Of a DNA stretch of 55,739 bases, positions 39,221-48,842 are shown piece after piece (the first letter of the stretch is position 1; each line of letters starts with the position of its first letter). The stretch spans positions 1 to 55,739 of the forward strand of contig MFSF01000012.1 of assembly GCA_001784815.1 (NCBI GenBank), in the 5' to 3' direction. The notes beneath the pieces were generated by a model that worked only from the letters and a program-made list of their open reading frames with translations, was not told where the DNA came from and searched no databases. This stretch comes from Candidatus Moranbacteria bacterium RIFOXYA12_FULL_44_15 (GTDB lineage Bacteria; Patescibacteriota; Minisyncoccia; Moranbacterales; UBA2206). The position numbers were made by a program, and so were the translations under genes.

Positions 39221-41311
39221 ATGGCCAGGAAGTATCCAATAGAAAAAATTAGAAACATTGGGATTATCGCCCATATTGACGCCGGGAAGACAACTACTAC
39301 CGAGCGTGTTTTGTTTTATACCGGAATTACCCACAAGATCGGAGAGGTGCACGAAGGAGCGGCGACAATGGACTGGATGGAACAGGAGAAAGAGCGGGGG
39401 ATTACCATCACTTCGGCCGCGACGACTTGCTATTGGAAAGACCATCAGATAAATATCATCGATACTCCCGGACACGTGGATTTTACGGTAGAAGTGGAGC
39501 GGTCGTTGCGCGTTCTGGACGGCGGCGTAGTGGTTTTTGACGGTAAAGAAGGCGTGGAGCCGCAGTCGGAAACCGTTTGGCGGCAAGCTGACAAATACAG
39601 CGTGCCGAGGATTTGTTTTATTAATAAAATCGACAAAGAAGGAGCGGATTTCTATTACGCCCTGAGAACCATTTGGGATCGGCTGACCCCGAATGCGGTG
39701 GCGATTCAAATTCCGATCGGAGAGCGAGGAGATTTCGCGGGCGTGGTGGATCTGATCAAAATGAAAGCCTATACTTTTTCCGGAGAGATGGGAGAGAAAG
39801 TGATTGAAGGGGAAGTGCCGGCGGAACTTTTGGATAAAGCCAAGGAATGGCGGGATAAAATGGTGGAAAAAGTTTCCGAGACGGATGACAAATTGATTGA
39901 AAAATATCTGGGCGGAGAAGAAATTAGCGAGGCGGAATTGAAAGCGGCCATTCGCCAAGGAGTGATTGATACCAAGTTGGTTCCGGTCTTTACCGGAACG
40001 GCTCTTCGTAACAAAGGCGTGCAGTTGGTGCTGGACGCGGTGGTGGACTATTTGCCTTCGCCACTGGACGTGCCGGCGATAAAGGCCACCGATATCAAGG
40101 ATGAGACGAAAGAAATTGAAATCAAATATGAAGACGACGCTCCTTTCGCCGCTCTGGCTTTCAAAGTGGCGACGGATCCGTTCGTGGGTCAGCTGACTTT
40201 TTTCCGGGTTTATTCAGGAACGCTCAAAGCCGGTTCATATGTTCTCAATTCTTCCAAAGGTGAAAAAGAAAGAGTGGGCCGAATACTTCAGATGCATTCC
40301 AATCATCGGGAAGAAATAGACGAAATTTATACCGGCGGAATCGGAGCGTTAGTGGGAATGAAAAACACGACTACGGGAGACACGCTTTGCGATCCGGATC
40401 AGCCGGTGCTTTTGGAGTCGATCACTTTCCCGGAGCCGGTTATCTCAATCGCGGTGGAACCGAAAACCAAAGCTGACCAGGAAAAAATGGGAATGGCTCT
40501 CCGCAAACTGGCGGAAGAAGATCCGACTTTCAAAGTAAGAACGGATGAAGAAACCGCCCAGACGATCATTTCCGGGATGGGTGAGCTTCATTTGGATATC
40601 ATTGTTGATCGGATGAAGCGGGAATTCAAAGTGGAAGCCAATATCGGTCAGCCTCAAGTGGCTTATCGCGAAACAATCAAAGCCAAGGCGGAAGCGGAAG
40701 GAAAATATATCAAGCAGTCCGGCGGACGCGGACAATACGGTCATTGCTGGGTCAAAGTGGAACCGCAAGAACCGGGAGCCGGGTTTGAATTTGTTGACGA
40801 AATCAAAGGCGGTGTTATTCCACAGGAATATATCACGCCGATTGGAAAAGGAATCAAGGACGCGATGGACTCGGGCGTGGTGGCGGGATACCCGATGGTG
40901 GACGTCAAAGCGACGGTATACGACGGATCTTTTCATGAAGTGGACTCCTCGGAAGCGGCTTTCCGTATCGCGGGTTCGATGGCTTTCAAAGAAGCAACGC
41001 GTCGCGCTAATCCGATCATTTTGGAACCGATTATGAAAGTGGTGGTGACCACCCCCGAACAGTTTATGGGCGACGTGGTGGGAGATTTGAATTCCAAGCG
41101 GGGAATTATCCGCGAGATGAATGATCGCGGCGAGGGCAACGCCCGCGTCAAAGAAATCGAAGCGGAAGCGCCGTTGGCATCAATGTTCGGTTACGCCACT
41201 CAGCTCCGCAGTATGACCCAGGGCCGCGCCAACTACACCATGGAATTCGCCCACTACGCCGAAGTGCCGAAAAGCGTGGCGGAAGAAATCACCAGCGGAG
41301 GGAAGAAATAA
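39221..41311 (+). CDS. fusA: Elongation factor G
   Basis: 696 residues, full length. G1 [16 protein letters not shown]3 DTPGHVDF, G4 [10 protein letters not shown]; domain [11 protein letters not shown]. Translocation GTPase. Third str gene, followed by a terminator, so tuf is not in this operon. Confidence 0.98.
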   Translation: MARKYPIEKIRNIGIIAHIDAGKTTTTERVLFYTGITHKIGEVHEGAATMDWMEQEKERGITITSAATTCYWKDHQINIIDTPGHVDFTVEVERSLRVLDGGVVVFDGKEGVEPQSETVWRQADKYSVPRICFINKIDKEGADFYYALRTIWDRLTPNAVAIQIPIGERGDFAGVVDLIKMKAYTFSGEMGEKVIEGEVPAELLDKAKEWRDKMVEKVSETDDKLIEKYLGGEEISEAELKAAIRQGVIDTKLVPVFTGTALRNKGVQLVLDAVVDYLPSPLDVPAIKATDIKDETKEIEIKYEDDAPFAALAFKVATDPFVGQLTFFRVYSGTLKAGSYVLNSSKGEKERVGRILQMHSNHREEIDEIYTGGIGALVGMKNTTTGDTLCDPDQPVLLESITFPEPVISIAVEPKTKADQEKMGMALRKLAEEDPTFKVRTDEETAQTIISGMGELHLDIIVDRMKREFKVEANIGQPQVAYRETIKAKAEAEGKYIKQSGGRGQYGHCWVKVEPQEPGAGFEFVDEIKGGVIPQEYITPIGKGIKDAMDSGVVAGYPMVDVKATVYDGSFHEVDSSEAAFRIAGSMAFKEATRRANPIILEPIMKVVVTTPEQFMGDVVGDLNSKRGIIREMNDRGEGNARVKEIEAEAPLASMFGYATQLRSMTQGRANYTMEFAHYAEVPKSVAEEITSGGKK

Positions 41312-41333
41312 TACTTTGCTTTTTCAATAAAAA

Positions 41334-41362
41334 GCAGCCCGGCGATGTGTCGGGCTGTTTTT
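41334..41362 (+). terminator. str operon terminator
   Basis: CAGCCCG...CGGGCTG with TTTTTATTT after it, 24 nt past the fusA stop. Confidence 0.88.
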
Positions 41363-41379
41363 ATTTGGAGGAGGGGGAC

Positions 41380-41408
41380 TTGACTAATTCACCAAAATAA
41401 TATACAAT
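41380..41408 (+). promoter_or_regulatory. Promoter of the DUF4143 ATPase with repeated operator word
   Basis: TTGACT (41380-41385), 17 nt, TACAAT (41403-41408). The 13-mer TAATTCACCAAAA occurs twice in direct orientation (41385-41397, 41418-41430), 33 bp apart, one in the spacer and one after the -10 box. Confidence 0.65.
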
Positions 41409-41440
41409 TAGGATAGTTAATTCACCAAAAATACATATTT

Positions 41441-42583
41441 ATGAGAATTGTTAAGCGAAAAGTGCAGGATTTGATAGAAAAAGCTTTATTCAAGGGGAAA
41501 ATTGTAATTGTTTATGGAGCCAGACAAGTTGGAAAAACTACATTAGTTAAAGAAATACAAAAGTTTTCTTCTAAAGATTCGGTGTATTTGAATTGTGATG
41601 AGCCGGATATAAGAGAAGCCTTGACGAACAAGACTTCGACGGAGTTGAAAGTTTTTTTGGGTGGAAAAAAACTGGTTATTTTGGACGAAGCTCAAAGGGT
41701 GAAAAATATCGGGTTGACTCTTAAGCTGCTAGTCGATAACTTTCCTGAAATTCAGATTTTAGCCACAGGCTCATCTTCATTCGATCTTTTCAATGAAGCG
41801 CAAGAGCCTCTTACTGGCAGAAAATACGAATTTCAAGTTTATCCGTTGTCTCTTGAGGAATTGAGCCATGTTTATTCCGAGTTGGAGATTAGTCGTCTTT
41901 TAGAACACAGAATTATTTATGGAATGTATCCGGAAGTTGTTTTAAACGAAGATGATATAGAAAATAAATTGAAGAGTTTGGCTCGGAGCTATTTATATAA
42001 AGACGTCTTGCAATATCAAAACATAAAAAATCCGGAAGCAATAGAAAAGCTGATTAGGGCGTTGGCTCTTCAGGTGGGCAATGAGGTTTCTTATAATGAA
42101 CTGGCAGGGTTGATAGGAATAGATAAAAATACAGTGGCGAACTACATTCAGATTCTGGAAAAAGCCTTTGTTATTTTCAGATTGGAGCCTTTCAGCCGGA
42201 ACCTTCGAAGCGAACTGAAGAAGTTAAGGAAGATATATTTCTATGATACCGGTATGCGAAACGCGCTTATCAATAATTTAAATTCCTTGGACTTGCGCCA
42301 AGACACGGGGGCTCTTTGGGAGAATTTCATTATCAGCGAGAGAATGAAATATGTTAACAATAACGGGTTGGAAAAAAATACTTATTTTTGGAGAACTGTC
42401 CGCGGACAGGAAATTGATTATTTGGAAGAAGCGGGAGGGAAACTTTCAGGATTTGAATTCAAATGGACCAGTGATAAATTCAAAAAGCCGAAAATATTTT
42501 TGGATGCTTATCCCGGAAGTTCTTTGGAATTGGTCAATCGAAATAATTACAAGAAATTTGTCGGGCTGGAAAACTCTATGTAA
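41441..42583 (+). CDS. AAA_14 / DUF4143 ATPase
   Basis: 380 residues. Walker A VYGARQVGKTTLVKE (about 24-38), Walker B LVILDEAQRVKN (about 83-94), sensor ILATGSSSFDL, then the winged-helix AlbA-like region (YNELAGLIGIDKNTVANYIQ, about 219-238) and a DUF4143 nuclease-like C-terminus (FWRTVRGQEIDYLEEAGGKLSGFEFKW has the E-x-D ... E-x-K pattern of a PD-(D/E)XK fold). The family is common in CPR and archaea; its biological role is unknown, possibly defence or toxin-like. Own promoter with repeated operator words. Confidence 0.85.
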   Translation: MRIVKRKVQDLIEKALFKGKIVIVYGARQVGKTTLVKEIQKFSSKDSVYLNCDEPDIREALTNKTSTELKVFLGGKKLVILDEAQRVKNIGLTLKLLVDNFPEIQILATGSSSFDLFNEAQEPLTGRKYEFQVYPLSLEELSHVYSELEISRLLEHRIIYGMYPEVVLNEDDIENKLKSLARSYLYKDVLQYQNIKNPEAIEKLIRALALQVGNEVSYNELAGLIGIDKNTVANYIQILEKAFVIFRLEPFSRNLRSELKKLRKIYFYDTGMRNALINNLNSLDLRQDTGALWENFIISERMKYVNNNGLEKNTYFWRTVRGQEIDYLEEAGGKLSGFEFKWTSDKFKKPKIFLDAYPGSSLELVNRNNYKKFVGLENSM

Positions 42584-42689
42584 TCCTTGCTTTTTGTTTT
42601 AGGGTATGATTATATTCAGTTAGTTTTTTTGGGGAGGGGCGTTCTTTTTATTTTTTGAATATTTTCATCTGAAAGGGGGTGGATAAGAA

Positions 42690-43094
42690 ATGCCGAACGG
42701 ACATGAAAAGAAAAAGCATGGAGGACATGATTACGGCAATCGCGAGGGGACTTGTGATTGCAAACATGGCTGCGGGTGTTGGGCGGGACCCAGTCGTTCT
42801 GGCGGACCAGTTGGGCTTGATCCTTTTGGAAAATGTCCCAGCAATCCAGTCGATGGAAAGCGTCGTCCCGGTCAGATTGACTACAAAGACGTGGTTGAGC
42901 AGCGTATTCAGGATCTGGAGACGCGGCTTCATCAGGCGGAGGATCGACTTAGACAAGTCGAACCGGAAAAGATAAAACTTGCGGAAGAGTTGGCATCTGT
43001 TCAAGGCAAGCTCATAATTGTCACGAATAGATTTCAGCAAGTTTTCAAAATCTCTTCTCGAGTTCTGGACTTCCTGGGCATTCAAAGTGTCTAG
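42690..43094 (+). CDS. His/Cys-rich coiled-coil protein of unknown function
   Basis: 134 residues. The start has a His-rich head (HEKKKHGGHDYG, residues 5-16) and a Cys cluster CDCKHGCGC (about 22-30), suggesting metal binding; the second half is a coiled coil (IQDLETRLHQAEDRLRQVE, about 73-91). The frame choice rests on a strong Shine-Dalgarno (GAAAGGGGGTGG) 7 nt before ATG 42690 and a long terminator after the stop. Not recognised. Strong ribosome site and composition differ from the neighbours, so foreign origin is possible. Confidence 0.6.
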   Translation: MPNGHEKKKHGGHDYGNREGTCDCKHGCGCWAGPSRSGGPVGLDPFGKCPSNPVDGKRRPGQIDYKDVVEQRIQDLETRLHQAEDRLRQVEPEKIKLAEELASVQGKLIIVTNRFQQVFKISSRVLDFLGIQSV

Positions 43095-43102
43095 GACTGA
43101 TG

Positions 43103-43154
43103 GCTCGCATTGCGTATCTTTCCGAACGGAAGGACGCGGTGCGGGCTATTTTTT
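43103..43154 (+). terminator. Long imperfect terminator hairpin
   Basis: GCTCGCATTGCG...and its inverse GGACGCGGTGCGGGC pair over about 20 bp with several G-T pairs; TATTTTTTT follows. Confidence 0.75.
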
Positions 43155-43166
43155 TATTGATCTGAT

Positions 43167-43195
43167 TTGACATAAAAACCTATCTGCGGTAAAAT
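43167..43195 (+). promoter_or_regulatory. Promoter of the 92-aa gene
   Basis: TTGACA (43167-43172), 17 nt, TAAAAT (43190-43195). Start near 43202. Confidence 0.75.
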
Positions 43196-43239
43196 TTTTT
43201 TGAGGAGTGGAAAGTAAATTATTTTTTTGCAACGAAGAA

Positions 43240-43518
43240 ATGTTAGATAAGAAACTCAAAGAAGCGATGGAACTTTTGGGCGGAAAGGCGGTATTGGAAG
43301 ACCAGGGAAAGTATTATGTTCTTTTGACGCTCAAGGAATTTCGGAAAATCAAGCAAGAAGGACTGGAAGGCTTGACAAAGCAGGAATTGGTTGATAAGAT
43401 TAACAACGATATTGCGAGTTGGAAGTTTTCCCAGGAAAAGGACAAAATGGATCAGATTGATCTGGAAGAAATCGGGGAAATCAAAGACGAAGAGGTAAGG
43501 TATGAGAAAACCGCCTGA
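43240..43518 (+). CDS. Hypothetical protein (92 aa)
   Basis: ATG 43240 gives 92 residues; a GTG at 43207 is in frame but follows the GAGGAG by only one base, so it is rejected, although the Shine-Dalgarno word then is unused. LLGGKAVLEDQGKYYVLLTLKEFRKIK followed by an amphipathic helix and an acidic tail (QIDLEEIGEIKDEEVRYE) recalls small antitoxin-like or regulatory proteins, without a named family. Has its own promoter and is followed by the tuf promoter. Confidence 0.5.
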   Translation: MLDKKLKEAMELLGGKAVLEDQGKYYVLLTLKEFRKIKQEGLEGLTKQELVDKINNDIASWKFSQEKDKMDQIDLEEIGEIKDEEVRYEKTA

Positions 43519-43522
43519 CAAC

Positions 43523-43551
43523 TTGCCAAAAGCAAAGACTGGCGTTATACT
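43523..43551 (+). promoter_or_regulatory. tuf promoter
   Basis: TTGCCA (43523-43528), 17 nt, TATACT (43546-43551); the upstream box overlaps the end of the previous gene. Confidence 0.78.
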
Positions 43552-43604
43552 ATTTTTGGGATACATAATAAAATTTAATAACTAATTCGTAAAACATTAC
43601 GGAT

Positions 43605-43652
43605 CCCGCCTTACTTTGGGCGGGCGCTCTGGGTTTTCTCCGGAGACTACGC
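43605..43652 (+). promoter_or_regulatory. Structured tuf leader
   Basis: CCCGCC-TTACTTTG-GGCGGG (43605-43624) is followed by CTCTGG-GTTTT-CTCCGGAG inside GCG/CGC (43625-43652). Two hairpins lie in the 120-nt leader of tuf. The last is about 30 nt upstream of ATG. Confidence 0.5.
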
Positions 43653-43681
43653 GTAAATATTTACGATAAAATTAAAAAAAT

Positions 43682-44875
43682 ATGGCAGCAGAAAAATTCG
43701 AACGAACTAAGCCCCATGTCAATGTCGGAACAATCGGCCACGTTGACCATGGAAAAACCACCCTTACGGCGGCAATCCTGCATGTTTTGAGCTTTTTGGG
43801 ACAAGCCAAGGAAAAAGGTGTGGACGAAATTGACAAGGCTCCGGAAGAAAGGGAGCGTGGAATTACCATTGCGACGGCCCACTGCGAGTATGAATCGGAA
43901 AAAAGGCACTATGCTCACGTAGATTGTCCGGGACACGCCGACTATATCAAGAACATGATTACCGGAGCGGCTCAGATGGACGGCGCGATTTTGGTAGTAG
44001 CGGCCACGGACGGTCCTATGCCGCAGACTCGCGAGCACATTCTTTTGGCCAAACAGGTAGGTGTTCCTGAAATTGTGGTATTTTTGAACAAAGTCGATAT
44101 GGTGGATGATCCGGAGTTGGTGGAATTGGTGGAAGCGGAAGTTCGCGAACTTTTGACCAAATATGAATTTGACGGCGATAACGCCAAGGTTATCCGCGGC
44201 TCAGCCCTCAAGGCGCTTGAATCCAAGTCAGTTGATGAAGAAGCGGCTAAACCGGTATTGGAACTGATGACGGCACTGGACGAAAAAATCCCGGAACCGG
44301 TTCGAGAAGTTGATAAGGATTATCTGATGCCGATCGAAGATATCTTTTCCATTGAAGGACGCGGCACGGTGGTAACCGGGAGAATCGAGCGAGGTACGGT
44401 GAATATCAATGATGACGTGGAAATCGTGGGACTTCGCCCGACTCAGAAAACGACCGTAACCGGAATTGAAATGTTTAACAAGTCTCTGGATAAGGGACAG
44501 GCCGGGGACAATGCCGGAGTTTTGCTTCGAGGAACCAAAAAAGAGGACGTGGAAAGAGGACAAGTTTTGGCTAAGCCCGGCTCGATTACTCCGCACACTG
44601 AATTTGAAGCCCAGGTATATATCTTAAACAAAGAGGAAGGCGGACGGCACACTCCATTTTTCAAGGGATACAAGCCTCAGTTCTATGTTCGGACGACTGA
44701 CGTGACCGGAGAAGTGCTTTTGCCGGAAGGAACTGAAATGGTTATGCCCGGAGATACGATTAGTTTTGCCGTAAAACTTATTGCTCCCGTAGCAATGGAA
44801 GAAGGGATGAAATTTGCTATTCGAGAAGGCGGCCGAACAGTCGGCGCCGGAGCGGTAACCAAAATCTTGAAGTAG
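43682..44875 (+). CDS. tuf: Elongation factor Tu
   Basis: 397 residues. [31 protein letters not shown] and C-terminal domain [13 protein letters not shown]. Carries aminoacyl-tRNA to the ribosome. Own promoter and terminator, separate from fusA. Confidence 0.99.
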   Translation: MAAEKFERTKPHVNVGTIGHVDHGKTTLTAAILHVLSFLGQAKEKGVDEIDKAPEERERGITIATAHCEYESEKRHYAHVDCPGHADYIKNMITGAAQMDGAILVVAATDGPMPQTREHILLAKQVGVPEIVVFLNKVDMVDDPELVELVEAEVRELLTKYEFDGDNAKVIRGSALKALESKSVDEEAAKPVLELMTALDEKIPEPVREVDKDYLMPIEDIFSIEGRGTVVTGRIERGTVNINDDVEIVGLRPTQKTTVTGIEMFNKSLDKGQAGDNAGVLLRGTKKEDVERGQVLAKPGSITPHTEFEAQVYILNKEEGGRHTPFFKGYKPQFYVRTTDVTGEVLLPEGTEMVMPGDTISFAVKLIAPVAMEEGMKFAIREGGRTVGAGAVTKILK

Positions 44876-44890
44876 AAAAGTTTATTCTTT

Positions 44891-44921
44891 GCCCAGCTCT
44901 TTCAAGAGGGCTGGGTTTTAG
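44891..44921 (+). terminator. tuf terminator
   Basis: CCCAGC...GGCTGGG hairpin followed by TTTTAG; U-tract short. Confidence 0.65.
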
Positions 44922-44936
44922 AGTAAATTTAGAAGC

Positions 44937-45018
44937 GCGATACCAATCTACGAATAGCATACGAATGACACGAAAAATATTCGTAGCATTCGTATGCTAT
45001 TCGTGTCATTCGTATCGC
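44937..45018. repeat. gcgatac-type hairpin upstream of rpsJ
   Basis: An 82-bp near-palindrome, GCGATACCAAT...ATTCGTATCGC, with left and right arms of about 38 bp. Ends CTTGTAATTG, 17 nt before the rpsJ ATG. Confidence 0.87.
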
Positions 45019-45035
45019 TTGTAATTGAAAATTAG

Positions 45036-45365
45036 ATGGCTATCAGAAACGAAGAAGAGGCAAAACCGAGAATAAGGATCAAGATTAAGGCGTATGACCA
45101 TAAAATCATTGATCAATCGGCCAAGCAAATAGTTGATAACGCTTTGCGATCGGGAGCTGTCATCTCCGGTCCGGTGCCTTTGCCTACAGAAATTCGGAAA
45201 TATACCGTAAACAAATCAACGTTTGTTTTCAAGGATGCCCGCGACCAATATGAGATGCGGATTCACAAGAGATTGATTGATATACTGAGTCCGACTCCCA
45301 AGACGATAGATAGTTTGACCAATCTGGATTTGCCGGCGGGAGTGGATATCGAAATTAAAATGTGA
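45036..45365 (+). CDS. rpsJ: Ribosomal protein S10
   Basis: 109 residues. [36 protein letters not shown] and [14 protein letters not shown] are canonical. Also NusE in antitermination. First gene of the S10 operon. Confidence 0.97.
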   Translation: MAIRNEEEAKPRIRIKIKAYDHKIIDQSAKQIVDNALRSGAVISGPVPLPTEIRKYTVNKSTFVFKDARDQYEMRIHKRLIDILSPTPKTIDSLTNLDLPAGVDIEIKM

Positions 45366-45372
45366 GTTGCAA

Positions 45373-45452
45373 ATCTTTTACGAATGGGGGCGAATGGAGT
45401 TACAAATGAAATTAAAGAATTTGTAAAATATTCGCTTGAATTTGTAAACATT
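45373..45452. repeat. cgaatg-type hairpin after rpsJ
   Basis: ACAAATGAAATTAAAGAATTTGTAA and GCGAATGGAG / ATTCGCTTGAATTTGT form an imperfect stem. Shares words with 49568-49650 and 50919-51000. Confidence 0.65.
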
Positions 45453-45495
45453 TGTAGTCCTTCTAGTTAAAGTCCGAAAGTTTAAATCAGACAAT

Positions 45496-45570
45496 CGGAT
45501 ACTAAGCTAGCTTAAATCGGGTAACATAAGCCCATTTTAAAGCAGCTTATGGATATCCGTTTTTTATTTT
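45496..45570 (+). promoter_or_regulatory. Three-way-junction RNA with U-tract before rplC
   Basis: Outer stem CGGATA (45496-45501) / TATCCG (45554-45559). Inside are the palindrome TAAGCTAGCTTA (45503-45514) and the hairpin CATAAGC / GCTTATG (45525-45531 / 45545-45551). TTTTTTATTTTT follows. It looks like a junction whose closing helix ends at a terminator-type U-tract, in the unusually long spacer between rpsJ and rplC. Confidence 0.55.
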
Positions 45571-45579
45571 TCGAAAAAT

Positions 45580-46140
45580 ATGAAATTCATACTCGGTAAA
45601 AAGTTGGGGATGACCACGATATATGAAGGAAATAAGGCGCTAAATGTGACTTTGGTTGAATGCGCGGAAAACTCAGTTTCCCTTTTGCGAAGCGAAGAAA
45701 AGGACGGATACAAAGCAGTGGCGCTGGAAAGGTCGAAAACCGCCAAAAGAAAAGTAGTGAAGGAATTCCGGATCGAAGAAGATTCTGATTTGAAGAAAGG
45801 CGACAAAGTGGAGGTTTCTATTTTTGAAATAGGCGACAAAGTGAAGATGAGCGGGACGGCCAAGGCGAAAGGATTTCAAGGAGTAGTAAAAAGGCATGGT
45901 TTCAAGGGATCTCCGGCTAGCCATGGGCACAAACATGATCTTCGCGCTCCCGGATCCATCGGAGCGGGGTTTCCCGAACACGTAATTAAAGGAAAGAGAA
46001 TGGCGGGTCGAATGGGCGGCAAGCGCGCCACTGGAAAGAATATTGAAATTGTTTATATAGACAAAGAGAAAAATGTTTTGGGATTCAAAGGCGCCGTGCC
46101 GGGAATTCCGGGAAATATCGTGGAAATTGTAAGTTTGTAG
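45580..46140 (+). CDS. rplC: Ribosomal protein L3
   Basis: 186 residues, about 20 shorter than E. coli L3. KFILGKKLGMTTIYEG at the start, GVVKRHGFKGSPASHGHKHD and GSIGAGFPEHVIKGKRMAGR identify it. Start ATG 45580 follows the junction RNA; no Shine-Dalgarno. Confidence 0.96.
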   Translation: MKFILGKKLGMTTIYEGNKALNVTLVECAENSVSLLRSEEKDGYKAVALERSKTAKRKVVKEFRIEEDSDLKKGDKVEVSIFEIGDKVKMSGTAKAKGFQGVVKRHGFKGSPASHGHKHDLRAPGSIGAGFPEHVIKGKRMAGRMGGKRATGKNIEIVYIDKEKNVLGFKGAVPGIPGNIVEIVSL

Positions 46141-46150
46141 TTTTGAATCA

Positions 46151-46783
46151 ATGAAAATAGAAGTGTACAATTTGGCGGGCAAAAAAATTGAAGATATAGA
46201 GGCTTCTGATGCTGTTTTTGGTTTGCCCGGCAATGATGAGCTCTTACATCAGGTTTACGTGGCAATCTCAGCCAATCAAAGGCAAGTTTTGGCCCATACC
46301 AAAACCAGAGGAGAGCGAGCCGGATCCGGCATAAAACCGTGGAGGCAAAAAGGAACCGGGCGAGCCAGAGTTGGCTCAGTGAGAACTCCGGTTTGGCGAA
46401 AGGGAGGAATTGTTTTCGGACCGAGAAATGACAGGAATTTCAAACAGAAAATCAACAAAAAGATGAATGAAAAAGCTATTCTCCTGGCTTTGAGCGGAAA
46501 AATGAAAGACGGACAGATAAAAGTCGTGGATAAGTTTGATTTTTCCGAAAAGAAAACCAAGACAGCGGCCAAAGCCATGGCTGATTTGGAAATAAAAGGA
46601 AGAACGCTAATGGCGTTTTCCGAAGGAGAAAAGGAATTGAGGATAGCCAGCAGAAACATAAAAACAGTCAAGAATATTTTAACCAGCCAGCTGAATGTTT
46701 TGGATATCTTGGATAACAAAAATTTGCTTTTTACCAGAGAATCTGTTAAATATTTAGAAGAAAAGTATGGCCAGCGAAAATAA
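46151..46783 (+). CDS. rplD: Ribosomal protein L4
   Basis: 210 residues. The RNA-binding loop [20 protein letters not shown] and [13 protein letters not shown] are canonical. Overlaps rplW by 17 nt, so the two are translationally linked. Confidence 0.97.
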   Translation: MKIEVYNLAGKKIEDIEASDAVFGLPGNDELLHQVYVAISANQRQVLAHTKTRGERAGSGIKPWRQKGTGRARVGSVRTPVWRKGGIVFGPRNDRNFKQKINKKMNEKAILLALSGKMKDGQIKVVDKFDFSEKKTKTAAKAMADLEIKGRTLMAFSEGEKELRIASRNIKTVKNILTSQLNVLDILDNKNLLFTRESVKYLEEKYGQRK

Positions 46784-47069
46784 TTTAATCGCATACAAGA
46801 CGATTGTCGAACCTTGGATCACGGAAGCGGCGACAGAGATGGCGGCTTTGAATAAATATGTTTTCAAGGTTTTCAATGAGGCTGATAAGAATCAAATCAA
46901 GCGGGCAGTGGAGGAACTATACAAAGTCAAAGCAATTTCAGTTCGGACGATAAATGTCCCGGGCAAGAAAAGAGCCAGAGGAAAAATAGTCGGCCGGAAA
47001 GCGGGATATAAAAAAGCGATTGTGACGCTGAAAGAAGGGGATAGCATTGATATATTTGGAAATAAATAG
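46767..47069 (+). CDS. rplW: Ribosomal protein L23
   Basis: 100 residues. [33 protein letters not shown]-type helix, then [23 protein letters not shown]. Sits at the exit tunnel. The ATG lies within the last codons of rplD. Confidence 0.93.
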   Translation: MASENNLIAYKTIVEPWITEAATEMAALNKYVFKVFNEADKNQIKRAVEELYKVKAISVRTINVPGKKRARGKIVGRKAGYKKAIVTLKEGDSIDIFGNK

Positions 47070-47071
47070 TT

Positions 47072-47905
47072 ATGGCGATCAAAGTTTACAAACGGAATAC
47101 CGCCGGGAGGAGAAATATGTCTGTAGTGAAGGCCGCTATTGATGTTGCTAAAAAACCGGAGAAATCCTTGCTCGCTAAAATTACTAAAAAAGCGGGACGA
47201 TCCTGGGGGAAAATTTCCGTCAGACACCAGGGAGGCGGGCATAAAAGAAGATATCGATTGGTGGATTTCAAACAAGACAAATTCGGCGTTCCGGGAATCA
47301 TCGCGGCAATTGAAAAGGATCCGGTGAGAAGCGCTTTTATCGCCTTGGTTAATTATAAAGACGGAGAGAAGCGGTATATTTTGGCGACTGAAGGGATGAA
47401 AAAAGGAAAGGAAATTATGTCCGGCGAAAACGCTTCCATAAAAGCGGGAAATCGGACTAAAGTTAAAAATATTCCAGTTGGAACTGTCATTTCAAATGTG
47501 GAACTGTTTCCGGGAAAGGGCGGCCAGGCAGTAAGGAGCGCCGGATCCGGAGCAGTGCTTACGGCCATCGAAGGGGAAAAAGCGCAGGTAAAAATGTCTT
47601 CCGGAGAAATCAGATTGGTCAGCAGCGAATGTTATGCTACGATAGGACAAGTCAGCAATTTTGAACACAATTCGATTAATATAGGAAAAGCGGGGAAATC
47701 CAGGTGGCTTGGCAAAAGGCCGGCAGTGCGAGGATCAGCGATGAATCCAGTGGATCATCCTCATGGCGGAGGCGAAGGCCGCCAGGGAATCGGACTTAAG
47801 CACCCGAAAACTCCTTGGGGCAAGCCGGCGCTTGGCAAGAAAACTCGAAAGAAGAAGAAATACAGCAATAAATTTATTATTAAAAGAAGAATGAAAAGAA
47901 AGTAA
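47072..47905 (+). CDS. rplB: Ribosomal protein L2
   Basis: 277 residues. [63 protein letters not shown] with the near-catalytic His. Gap to rplW is 2 nt. Confidence 0.98.
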   Translation: MAIKVYKRNTAGRRNMSVVKAAIDVAKKPEKSLLAKITKKAGRSWGKISVRHQGGGHKRRYRLVDFKQDKFGVPGIIAAIEKDPVRSAFIALVNYKDGEKRYILATEGMKKGKEIMSGENASIKAGNRTKVKNIPVGTVISNVELFPGKGGQAVRSAGSGAVLTAIEGEKAQVKMSSGEIRLVSSECYATIGQVSNFEHNSINIGKAGKSRWLGKRPAVRGSAMNPVDHPHGGGEGRQGIGLKHPKTPWGKPALGKKTRKKKKYSNKFIIKRRMKRK

Positions 47906-47906
47906 T

Positions 47907-48251
47907 ATGACACGAAGTTTGAAAAAAGGGCCTTTTGTTGACGAGAGGCTGATAAAGAAAATTCAGAACAAGAAGCCGGAAGACAAAAGCGTGATCAAGA
48001 CGTGGCTTCGCGCTTCAGTCATTTCTCCTGAAATGATCGGGTTTACTTTCGGAGTGCATAATGGCAAAGATTTTATTTCAGTTTTTGTTACGGAAGAAAT
48101 GGTAGGGCATCGCTTGGGGGAGTTTTCTCCGACCAGGAAGTTCGTCCGGCATGGAGGAAAGATGCAGAAAGAATTGGAGCAGGCCTCCAAGCAGAAAGAG
48201 TTGGACGCGGCGAAAGCGGCGAAAGCGGCGGATACAACCAAGAAGAAATAA
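47907..48251 (+). CDS. rpsS: Ribosomal protein S19
   Basis: 114 residues, about 20 more than E. coli, the excess being an Ala/Lys tail ([20 protein letters not shown]). Core: [45 protein letters not shown]. Confidence 0.96.
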   Translation: MTRSLKKGPFVDERLIKKIQNKKPEDKSVIKTWLRASVISPEMIGFTFGVHNGKDFISVFVTEEMVGHRLGEFSPTRKFVRHGGKMQKELEQASKQKELDAAKAAKAADTTKKK

Positions 48252-48271
48252 TTCACGAAATTAGTAAGGCT

Positions 48272-48838
48272 ATGAAAGTTAAGGCAAGTTTAAAGAGCAT
48301 ACGAATAGCGCCGAGAAAAGTGCGGCTTTCCGCGGATCTTATCAAAGGTTTGGATGTTAGGAATGCCTTGAATCAGCTAGATAACACTGTAAAAGGTTCA
48401 AATGCCGATCTCAAGAAACTTTTGGAAAGCGCGATTGCTAACGGGGAGAATAATTCAGGAATAGACAGAAATAATATGTATGTTTTCGATGTCACGGTTG
48501 GCGCCGGCCCGTCTCTTAAGAGATGGATGCCGAAAGCTTTCGGCAGAGCTGGAAGAATTCTCAAAAGAACTTCCAAAATTGAAATAGTTTTGGAAGAAAG
48601 AGAGGAAGGTAAAAACCGCAAGAGCAAGGAACAGATGGAAAAAGAAAAGAAAGAACGGCAAAAAGAAAGAGAGAAGATAGAAAAAGAAAGACAAAAGGAA
48701 AGAGAAGAGCAGGACGGGAAAGAGGGCGTCGAGACAACAACGGAAAAAGTTGAAGATAAAAGAGAAGATATTACGGGAAGGAAAGAAAATAAGACTAAAA
48801 ATTGGACGAACAGGATATTTAGAAGGAAATCAATGTGA
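48272..48838 (+). CDS. rplV: Ribosomal protein L22 with long charged tail
   Basis: 188 residues. The first 112 are L22 (SIRIAPRKVRLSADLIKGL, AFGRAGRILKRTSKIEIVL with the tunnel hairpin). The remaining about 75 residues are almost only K/E/R/Q (EKEKKERQKEREKIEKERQK) followed by an acidic patch and a basic end. The tail is predicted as a single long charged helix; role unknown. Confidence 0.95.
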   Translation: MKVKASLKSIRIAPRKVRLSADLIKGLDVRNALNQLDNTVKGSNADLKKLLESAIANGENNSGIDRNNMYVFDVTVGAGPSLKRWMPKAFGRAGRILKRTSKIEIVLEEREEGKNRKSKEQMEKEKKERQKEREKIEKERQKEREEQDGKEGVETTTEKVEDKREDITGRKENKTKNWTNRIFRRKSM

Positions 48839-48842
48839 CGTG

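Noticed and set aside
41441-42583. Reading the DUF4143 ATPase as a DnaA/RuvB-like replication protein
   Set aside because: Walker motifs fit but the wing and C-terminal nuclease-like region match AAA_14/DUF4143, not replication initiators.
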